From contig JAWKKV010000010.1 in the NCBI GenBank assembly GCA_041393015.1, positions 94,192 through 158,191 on the forward strand: 64,000 nucleotides of DNA. The letters run 5' to 3'. The notes under the pieces are model-generated. The model saw nothing but the letters and a program-made list of their open reading frames with translations, had not been told where the DNA came from and did not search any database. Origin of the DNA: JAGQYH01 sp041393015. GTDB lineage: Bacteria > Bacteroidota > Bacteroidia > Chitinophagales > JADIYW01. The position numbers and the translations under genes are program-made. Positions 58,235 to 64,000 of the stretch are shown here, piece by piece (positions within the stretch are counted from its first letter, which is position 1; each line of letters begins with the position of its first letter).

Positions 58235-59414
58235 TAATCAAGAAATTGAAACAATATATCATCAAGCACATCAAGATGGTACAATTGATTCTAGTGATAC
58301 CGCTGTCATTTTCTTTTCCTTAGATATACTGAAGGATAGACTTCAACTTTTACAACAACACTTTCCAAAGTCTGTTTTACATGCTATTGCTATAAAATCC
58401 AATTCGTCTCCTGAAATATTAGAAGCGATTATAAAAGAAGGATTTGGATTAGAAGCTGCCTCCATTGAAGAAGTGGCTTTAGCCATCCAAGCTGGTGCAA
58501 CGAATGATCAAATTGTTTTTGATTCTCCGGTAAAGACAAGGGCAGAAATTGAGTTGTGCCATAATAGTTTGCCTGGTATTATTGTGAATGCCAATTCTTT
58601 AGTGGAGTTAGAACGTTATCCTAAAGATTTTTCAGGACAATTGGGTTTAAGGATTAATCCTTTGGTGAATGCAGATGCACCTGACTTTTTAAATGTTTCT
58701 AAAAAAGCTTCCAAATTTGGCGTGCCGATCAGTCATGAAAAAGCGATTGTCGATGCATGCCTCAACTATCCTCAAATTAAAGGCCTCCATCTTCATATTG
58801 GATCGAGTATAAAAAATTACCAAGCTAATATTGAAGCTGTTAAAAAAGTAGTGGACTTAGCGGATCGAATCAACCTGTTAAGAAAACAAGCCAATATTGA
58901 TAGCCAAATTGAATTTATTGACATTGGTGGCGGGATTCAATTTGATGAAGCCGATGAGAATTTCTCTATGGCCGGATTTGTGCAGCAATTGAACAAGCTT
59001 GAAATATTTGACAAGTATAAAGTGATTACTGAATACGGCAAATTTATCCATAATGATGCTGCTTTTGTAGTATCGGATATTGAATATATTGTAGAGGGAT
59101 CAAGTGAAAATGATCCTTATACAGCATTTATTCATGTGGGTGCAGACCTTTTTCTAAGAAAAGTTTACTCCAATTTACCCATCAATTATCCTTGGTCAAT
59201 AATTAGAAAAGATAAAATCAATAGGCAACTCCCTGAAAAACTTTACAATATAGCCGGCCCATTGTGTTTTGCCGGTGACTTTCTTTATCACCAGTTAAGT
59301 ATTCCTGAAATAAAAGAAGGCGACAAATTCGTCATCCAAGAAATGGGTGCTAACACATTGAGTATGTGGTCGAATCACTGCAGTAGAAAGATTCCAAAAT
59401 TGATTGTCTGTTAA
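58221..59414 (+). CDS. Fold-type III PLP-dependent decarboxylase-like protein
   Basis: 397 residues. TTG start 14 bp before the upstream stop; no in-frame ATG exists before residue 250. PLP lysine in AIKSNSSPEILE (about 55), HLHIGSSIKNY (about 191), the IDIGGGIQFDE loop (about 233) and a late GPLCFAGDFL (about 348) with the substrate-binding Cys-Asp pair. The family includes Orn/Lys/diaminopimelate and carboxynorspermidine decarboxylases; the residue set does not single out one. Works as a pair with the overlapping fold-type I gene. Confidence 0.82.
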   Translation: MKKTSNQEIETIYHQAHQDGTIDSSDTAVIFFSLDILKDRLQLLQQHFPKSVLHAIAIKSNSSPEILEAIIKEGFGLEAASIEEVALAIQAGATNDQIVFDSPVKTRAEIELCHNSLPGIIVNANSLVELERYPKDFSGQLGLRINPLVNADAPDFLNVSKKASKFGVPISHEKAIVDACLNYPQIKGLHLHIGSSIKNYQANIEAVKKVVDLADRINLLRKQANIDSQIEFIDIGGGIQFDEADENFSMAGFVQQLNKLEIFDKYKVITEYGKFIHNDAAFVVSDIEYIVEGSSENDPYTAFIHVGADLFLRKVYSNLPINYPWSIIRKDKINRQLPEKLYNIAGPLCFAGDFLYHQLSIPEIKEGDKFVIQEMGANTLSMWSNHCSRKIPKLIVC

Positions 59415-59807
59415 ATAGAGGATACCTCTTATACGTTTGGGTTATTTTTTTAAACCACAGATACAAATGCGCAGATATGGTCTTGGTAAAGCTATGACTA
59501 CGATATTATTGAATGTTACTCCTTAGTATTTATCGTTTAAATCAGGATGCGCCACGGCGCAATCGCTAAAAAATAATTGAATTCAATTATTATAACTGAA
59601 ATTTGGAAGAAAGGACAATGTATCTCGATACGATATCCGTGCATCCGTGGTAAAATGATATTAGTAGTCAATCATTTATATAGCTTGCTCAAATCCAAAG
59701 TTGAATTTTTGAATGTATAACAGCTTAAAATTTCCTTCGTTTATCACCTTGTTTGTTTGAATATTCACTTAATCATTTGTACTTTACAGGAGTTAAAATA
59801 AGCGGTT
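59415..59807. other. 393-bp spacer with degenerate repeats and a hairpin
   Basis: No credible gene. Contains AACCACAGATACAAATGCGC (59453-59472), the hairpin TGCGCC-AC-GGCGCA (59548-59561) and ATCCGTGCATCCGTGG (about 59635-59650), words of the dispersed spacer families. Confidence 0.6.
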
Positions 59808-59936
59808 ATGAGCAAATTAGGCAGAAAAGCAAGAGTGAAGCAAAAATTAGAAGAACAGAATGGTAAAAAAGTACTTTTATATCTAGCTATCGGACTATTA
59901 GTAGCTGCTGTAGTGATAGGTATCTTTGTGGTTTAA
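59808..59936 (+). CDS. 42-residue single-pass membrane protein
   Basis: MSKLGRKARVKQKLEEQNG, a basic and helical start, is followed by KKVLLYLAIGLLVAAVVIGI, one membrane segment, and a short VFV-type end. AGGAG lies 17-21 bp upstream. It has a normal codon pattern and a clean stop. Function unknown; it may modulate a membrane complex. Its upstream region is the repeat-bearing spacer. Confidence 0.65.
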   Translation: MSKLGRKARVKQKLEEQNGKKVLLYLAIGLLVAAVVIGIFVV

Positions 59937-60077
59937 TAGTTAAAAACCATCCTTTTCAAAGCTTTTTACCCTATTATTTCTCTGCAAATTAGGCTATGCA
60001 TTTCATGTTCGAACAAATAAAAACTGTTCTGAAATTATCTCTTTATTAACAGACTATGCCATTCTACATTAATTTAT

Positions 60078-60085
60078 TACCTTTG
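60078..60085 (+). promoter_or_regulatory. Bacteroidota -7 element for the rpsF operon
   Basis: TACCTTTG matches TAnnTTTG and lies 24 bp before the rpsF ATG. The short leader includes the 14-base palindrome ATTTTAATTAAAAT just before the ATG. Confidence 0.6.
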
Positions 60086-60109
60086 CAGTCCGAAAATTTT
60101 AATTAAAAT

Positions 60110-60469
60110 ATGAACAATTACGAAGTAGTTTTTATCTCCACCCCTGTTCTCAGCAACGAAGAATATAAAAATGTAGTTGCTAAGTACACAAATTTCATTG
60201 CCAACAATGGTGGTGAAGTAACGTCGAAGGAAGACTGGGGTTTGCGTCAATTAGCTTATCCAATTGAGAAGAAGACTACAGGATTCTACACGCTTATCGA
60301 ATTTGATTTACCTACCGAAAACCTTAAAAAGTTGGAAATAGAATTCAAAAGAGATGAGAACATTATGCGATTCCTGTCGACTCGATTGAATAAGTACGCA
60401 CTGAAGTACAATGATTCAAGAAGAATCAGATTATCTAACAACAAGAAAGAAGAAAAACAGGAAGCATAA
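60110..60469 (+). CDS. rpsF: 30S ribosomal protein bS6
   Basis: 119 residues. It starts MNNYEVVFISTPVLSNEEY and shows the bS6 pattern GGEVTSKEDWGLRQLAYPIEKKTTGFYTLIEFD and FKRDENIMRFLSTRL. The C-terminal Lys/Glu tail is normal. First gene of rpsF-rpsR-rplI. bS6 pairs with bS18 on the 30S platform, the region where Bacteroidota ribosomes mask the anti-Shine-Dalgarno sequence. Confidence 0.97.
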   Translation: MNNYEVVFISTPVLSNEEYKNVVAKYTNFIANNGGEVTSKEDWGLRQLAYPIEKKTTGFYTLIEFDLPTENLKKLEIEFKRDENIMRFLSTRLNKYALKYNDSRRIRLSNNKKEEKQEA

Positions 60470-60470
60470 G

Positions 60471-60737
60471 ATGGCACAGAAAAGCGACATTAAATTTCTG
60501 AATGCTCCTCAGATTGGACATCAGAAAAAGAAATACTGCCGATTCAAAAAAATGGGCATTAAGTATATCGATTATAAAGATCCTGATTTTTTATCTCGAT
60601 TTTTGAATGAACAAGGTAAAATTCTTCCAAGAAGATTAACCGGCAACTCTTTAAAATACCAAAGAAAAGTGTCTACTGCTATTAAAAAAGCAAGACAAAT
60701 TGCCTTATTACCTTATGTAACTGACCTTTTTAAATAG
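60471..60737 (+). CDS. rpsR: 30S ribosomal protein bS18
   Basis: 88 residues from ATG 60471, one base after the rpsF stop; the frame is open upstream into rpsF but has no bS18 similarity there. Typical KYCRFKKMGIKYIDYKDPDFLSRFLNEQGKILPRRLTG core and KARQIALLPYV end. Confidence 0.97.
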   Translation: MAQKSDIKFLNAPQIGHQKKKYCRFKKMGIKYIDYKDPDFLSRFLNEQGKILPRRLTGNSLKYQRKVSTAIKKARQIALLPYVTDLFK

Positions 60738-60746
60738 TAAGAATCC

Positions 60747-61193
60747 ATGGAAGTATTATTATTGAAAAATGTAGAGAACCTTGGCGATAAGAACGAAGTT
60801 GTTACCGTGAAGAACGGATACGGTAGAAACTACCTGATCCCACAAGGTATGGCCATCATAGCTAATAAATCACTTAAGAAACATGCGCAAGAAATTGCTA
60901 TTCAACAATCAGCGAAAGCTAAGAAATTGTTGGAAGATATGACTGCGATTGCTGCAAGCTTACAAGAAAAAGTATTGAAAGTAGGTGCGAAAGCTGGTGC
61001 AAGTGGTAAGTTATTTGGTAGTGTAAACAATATCCAATTGGCAGAAGCCATGAAAAAACAATTTGATTTAGATATCGATAGAAGAAAAATCAAAATTGCT
61101 GGTGATATCAAAGAATTAGGCACTTATAAAGCAAGTGTTGTTTTGCACAAAGAATTGACAACAGAAATTGATTTTGAAGTGATAGAAGAATAG
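60747..61193 (+). CDS. rplI: 50S ribosomal protein bL9
   Basis: 148 residues. It begins MEVLLLKNVENLGDKNEVVTVKNGYGRNYLIPQGMA and continues with the connecting helix and a C-terminal domain (GKLFGSVNNIQLAEAM). Normal length. Last gene of the operon, followed directly by a strong terminator. Confidence 0.97.
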   Translation: MEVLLLKNVENLGDKNEVVTVKNGYGRNYLIPQGMAIIANKSLKKHAQEIAIQQSAKAKKLLEDMTAIAASLQEKVLKVGAKAGASGKLFGSVNNIQLAEAMKKQFDLDIDRRKIKIAGDIKELGTYKASVVLHKELTTEIDFEVIEE

Positions 61194-61220
61194 AATTTAC
61201 TTCAATTCAAAAAAATATAG

Positions 61221-61252
61221 AGCCATCCTGAAAATTCAGGATGGCTTTTTTT
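61221..61252 (+). terminator. Intrinsic terminator of the rpsF-rpsR-rplI operon
   Basis: 12-bp perfect stem AGCCATCCTGAA / TTCAGGATGGCT (61221-61232, 61235-61246), 2-nt loop in the DNA, T run after it. Confidence 0.93.
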
Positions 61253-61354
61253 ATTGTCAATCTTTTGCCTACAACCCAAATTCCCCTTAACGGTTTTAAA
61301 AAGTTATAAGAGACACTAATTTCGCTGATTTCACAAATGATTGTGAATCATTTT

Positions 61355-61726
61355 TTAGGTAAAAACTACTCTCCTATATTCTAAACTATCAGCTCCAAAG
61401 TTGATTACCAGTCCTAATTTATTTTTAGAAGCTGCCAAATAATTAAGTGTTTGCTTAATATGACCATCAGTCAAACTTTCTAAAGCTTTTATTTCTAAGA
61501 TTATTTTGTCGTAAACGACAAAATCTGCGCAATAAACATGTGGAAGAACAAAGCCTTTATAGCTCATTTCATATCTATTTTCTCTTGAATAAAGAATATT
61601 TCTTAATCCAAATTCATATTCTAGTGCATCACCATAAATAATCTCTTTATGCCCTTTGCCTAAAGCATTATGAACTTCCATACAAGCGCCAATTATGTTA
61701 AAGGACTCATTTTTATAAATTAGCAT
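61355..61726 (-). CDS. GxxExxY-family protein, PD-(D/E)xK nuclease-like
   Basis: 123 residues. The signature GHKEIIY (25-31) lies in ALGKGHKEIIYGDALEYEF, and a nuclease-fold core CADFVVYDKIILEIKA (about 67-82) gives the D...ExK triad. A complete, well-formed gene. The family is widespread and of unknown function. Copies of the degenerate ACGAAT / TTCGCTGAT spacer repeats lie on both sides: 61798-61837 upstream and about 61310-61335 downstream. Confidence 0.88.
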   Translation of the reverse strand: MLIYKNESFNIIGACMEVHNALGKGHKEIIYGDALEYEFGLRNILYSRENRYEMSYKGFVLPHVYCADFVVYDKIILEIKALESLTDGHIKQTLNYLAASKNKLGLVINFGADSLEYRRVVFT

Positions 61727-61797
61727 AACTTCGATTCATCTTTATGATAAGAGTCTTAAAAATGACTATTTCCATAAAATCAAAATAATAATTAGTA

Positions 61798-61837
61798 AAA
61801 TTCGCGTCATTCGTGCTCGCCTGCTCGGCCGGCAGGT
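61798..61837 (-). repeat. 40-bp hairpin-plus-ACGAATTT element, copy 2
   Basis: Inverted copy of 53739-53778 (34 of 40 matches), 72 bp upstream of the GxxExxY start codon. Hairpin CCTGC-TCGGCCG-GCAGG at 61820-61836. Confidence 0.8.
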
Positions 61838-62018
61838 CTGATAAAAATGGTGAGCCCGAGCAAATTAAATTTTTACATCACTGCTCATCATACCCGTCAA
61901 TCAGAAATGTTTGCATAATCCCCAATTGTTGAACAAATTAGATTTTAACCTGTCTTTAGATTACTAATTTTGAACTCAAATAGACGAATTATTCGCAGTA
62001 TTCGTTTATCAATCATTC

Positions 62019-63143
62019 ATGGGTGTAAAAAAAGGTATATCAACCATAACCGGTTTCATTATTTGGACCATAGCTATTGCTTTAGGTATCAGTTTATTGG
62101 GTAGCTATATCAACCCTTCTCGTTTACCTATTCTAGGACTGTTAAGTCTACTAATTGCCCCTTTAATTCTACTCAACTTAGTTTCCCTCTTTTATGCATT
62201 ACTCAGAAAAAAAACAATTGGCTACTTAACATTTGTTATTCTTCTCTTATCTATACCCCAAATCAAAAATCTTTGGGGCATGCATATTTCACCAAAGCAA
62301 ACAACAATTGCTAGTAACTCCCTTAAAATTTTAACCTTCAATGTTCGCAACTTCGACCTCTACAACTGGAGTAAGAACAATGATTCTAGAGCAGAGATTT
62401 TCAGTGCCATTAAAACTGCCGATCCTGATGTGATCTGCTTCCAAGAGTTTTATTCTGAAACCAATAGTGATTGGGACAATATTGCACAACTCAAAGAAGA
62501 ACTAGGTCTTAAATATTACTATTTCACTAGAGAATTAGTACTAAAAGAAGGTAGACAATGGGGAATTGCTACTTTTTCAAAATTTCCTATCATACGTTAT
62601 GATGAAATGGTAAAAAGCGATGATGCCAATAAACACGGTAATTATCCTAGTAAAGCCATATTCACAGATATTGCCCTTCCTACTGATACTATCCGATTCA
62701 TCAACACACATCTGGCTTCCATTTACTTAAATCAAGATGATTATGTAACCATTGAAAAGCTTTCAGAGCAAGAAAAAATCAGTTACGAAAAGTCAAAACC
62801 AATTATAGCAAAATTGAGAAAAGCCTATACAAAAAGAGGAAAGCAAGTAACAAAACTAAAAGACTTCTTAAACAACCAAGATCAACCTCATCCAATTATC
62901 ATTTCAGGCGATTTTAACGATCTTCCAACATCTTATGCTTACAACTCACTTTCTAAAAATTTTCAAGATGCATTTTTAAAAACAAATTGGGGAACCGGTG
63001 CTACTTATAATGGTTTAATTCCTGCAATGAGAATTGATTTCATGCTGATTGATAAAAAACTAAATATTGCCGCATCGGAGATTATCGATTTAAGGATTTC
63101 TGACCACTTACCATTACTGGTTACATTGAATCTTGGGGAATGA
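62019..63143 (+). CDS. Membrane-anchored endonuclease/exonuclease/phosphatase-family protein
   Basis: 374 residues. Three membrane segments (about 9-30, 33-60 and 65-82) precede a DNase I-like domain: LKILTFNVRNFDLYNW (about 103), ADPDVICFQEFYSE (about 132), HPIIISGDFNDLPTSYAY (about 290) and ISDHLPLLVTLNL at the end. Catalytic Glu, Asp-Asn and Asp-His are present. Members hydrolyse phosphodiesters or lipid phosphates; the substrate is unknown. Confidence 0.88.
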   Translation: MGVKKGISTITGFIIWTIAIALGISLLGSYINPSRLPILGLLSLLIAPLILLNLVSLFYALLRKKTIGYLTFVILLLSIPQIKNLWGMHISPKQTTIASNSLKILTFNVRNFDLYNWSKNNDSRAEIFSAIKTADPDVICFQEFYSETNSDWDNIAQLKEELGLKYYYFTRELVLKEGRQWGIATFSKFPIIRYDEMVKSDDANKHGNYPSKAIFTDIALPTDTIRFINTHLASIYLNQDDYVTIEKLSEQEKISYEKSKPIIAKLRKAYTKRGKQVTKLKDFLNNQDQPHPIIISGDFNDLPTSYAYNSLSKNFQDAFLKTNWGTGATYNGLIPAMRIDFMLIDKKLNIAASEIIDLRISDHLPLLVTLNLGE

Positions 63144-63284
63144 TTATTCAAACTGTTGCAGAGTTTTTAGCTATAAGCTTGAACTTATATTCCTTTTCAC
63201 TATTCTTAAAAATTAGTTAGTAATAAATTTGTTGTTTCATTAAAAAATCTAATATTTAAAGCAATTATCCGTACATCGTCCGCC

Positions 63285-63299
63285 GCCATAAGCTATGGC
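63285..63299. repeat. GCCATA-AGC-TATGGC hairpin in the cysS spacer
   Basis: A GC-rich stem (GCCATA/TATGGC) with outer GTCCGCC...GACGGC partial pairing in an otherwise AT-rich 275-bp spacer. Confidence 0.6.
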
Positions 63300-63406
63300 C
63301 GACGGCTGTCTGTGGTTAAAAAAGAATGGCTCCAAATTCAAAAACTATCATTGTAATAATTAACTAATTTTTCAATTTCGAACAATATTTTTGAAAACAA
63401 AGTAAC

Positions 63407-63414
63407 TATCTTCG
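63407..63414 (+). promoter_or_regulatory. Bacteroidota -7-like element for cysS
   Basis: TATCTTCG lies 4 bp before the ATG at 63419, with TTG at 63391-63393 as a possible -33 element, implying a very short leader. Confidence 0.4.
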
Positions 63415-63418
63415 TGCT

Positions 63419-64000
63419 ATGCCTGACCAATTACACATATACAATAGCTTAACCAGAAAGAAGGAATTGTTTGTTCCCATAAATCCTAATCATGTAGGAT
63501 TATATGTTTGTGGTCCAACAGTTTACAGCGATGTTCATTTAGGAAATGTTCGATCTTTTATGTCGTTTGATATTGTATATAGATATTTATGCCATTTAGG
63601 CTATAAGGTAAGATATGTAAGAAACATCACTGATGTAGGGCATTTGGTAGACGATGCCGATGAAGGAGAAGATAAAATTGCTAAAAAAGCAAGGATCGAG
63701 TCTTTGGAACCGATGGAGATTGTTCAAAAATACACCAATGGCTTTCACCATATCATGCGGTTGATGAATATCATCGATCCAAGTATTGAACCTACTGCAA
63801 CAGGTCATATAATTGATCAAATTGAAATGGTTAAGCGAATCATTGACAATGGTTATGCTTATGAGGTCAATGGCTCTGTTTATTTTGATGTAGAAAAGTA
63901 CAGCAAACAACATAACTACGGTGAGCTTTCCGGCAGAATTATTGAAGACATGCAGGAAAGTGGTCGTGACTTAGATAGCCAAGACGAAAAAAGAAATAAA
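63419..64000 (+). CDS. cysS: Cysteinyl-tRNA synthetase, 3' partial
   Basis: 194 codons are in the window and the frame runs off the right edge. MPDQLHIYNSLTRKKELFVPINPNHVGLYVCGPTVYSDVHLGNVRSF gives the zinc Cys (C31) and the HIGH-like HLGN (40-43). The following YVRNITDVGHLVDDADEGEDKIAKKA stretch is standard for CysRS. The enzyme charges tRNA-Cys. Nothing in the visible part is unusual. Confidence 0.95.
   Translation, partial: MPDQLHIYNSLTRKKELFVPINPNHVGLYVCGPTVYSDVHLGNVRSFMSFDIVYRYLCHLGYKVRYVRNITDVGHLVDDADEGEDKIAKKARIESLEPMEIVQKYTNGFHHIMRLMNIIDPSIEPTATGHIIDQIEMVKRIIDNGYAYEVNGSVYFDVEKYSKQHNYGELSGRIIEDMQESGRDLDSQDEKRNK

Overview
The window is AT-rich chromosomal DNA from a member of the Bacteroidota. 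Several signs agree: the TAnnTTTG/TAnnTTcG promoter element precedes several genes, Shine-Dalgarno sequences are largely absent, many genes need a TTG start, one secreted protein ends in a T9SS-type sorting domain, and the envelope genes (LptD/OstA pair, MlaD, TamB, SurA-like isomerases) are of the Bacteroidota kind. No rRNA, tRNA or CRISPR array was seen. I cannot place it below phylum with confidence.

Layout. 1-1766: a TlpA-type thioredoxin lipoprotein (5' end outside the window) and a miaE-like tRNA hydroxylase. 1789-12630: envelope block (YihY, LptD-like protein, SPOR amidase, MlaD-type transporter subunit, OstA-like protein), a 204-residue protein with a gasdermin-like look, then a convergent ABC1-kinase/TetR-like pair. 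12804-19676: polyprenyl diphosphate synthase, M28 peptidase, a PI-PLC-like lipoprotein flanked by a 40-bp direct repeat, a T9SS-sorted metallophosphatase and tsaD. 19734-28517: TamB, an ECF sigma/anti-sigma pair, RNase HI and a polytopic membrane protein.

28518-33035 is the accessory region. A zinc-ribbon protein with an Rx4H (HEPN-like) motif and a penicillin-binding-type serine hydrolase are separated by a long imperfect palindrome bounded by CGGTT motifs. A complete group II intron (29738-31634, minus strand) has inserted four bases beyond the palindrome's hairpin. The repeated boundary motif and inverted repeat resemble integron attC-type cassettes, but no integrase is present here.

33030-49017: rlmD, three SurA-like or associated periplasmic proteins, a MoxR ATPase, a PurF-like amidotransferase, a three-gene arsenosugar cluster (CMD protein, ArsS radical SAM, DUF2064 glycosyltransferase), an OmpA-family protein, an RluA-type pseudouridine synthase and PBP1A. 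49679-50936 carries arsR-arsM, which supplies the methylation step that should precede arsenosugar synthesis. 51018-59936: a PsbP-like protein, DUF808 protein, ComF, RadA, TatC, RpiB, an unassigned overlapping pair of PLP enzymes (fold type I then type III) and a 42-residue membrane protein. 60110-61193 is the rpsF-rpsR-rplI operon. The window closes with a GxxExxY protein, an endonuclease/exonuclease/phosphatase-family protein and the start of cysS.

The intergenic spacers are notable: they hold scattered copies of short GC-rich hairpins and degenerate ACGAATTTC / CACAGATT / GGCACTAAG repeats, one pair being a 40-bp inverted repeat with one copy just upstream of the GxxExxY gene.
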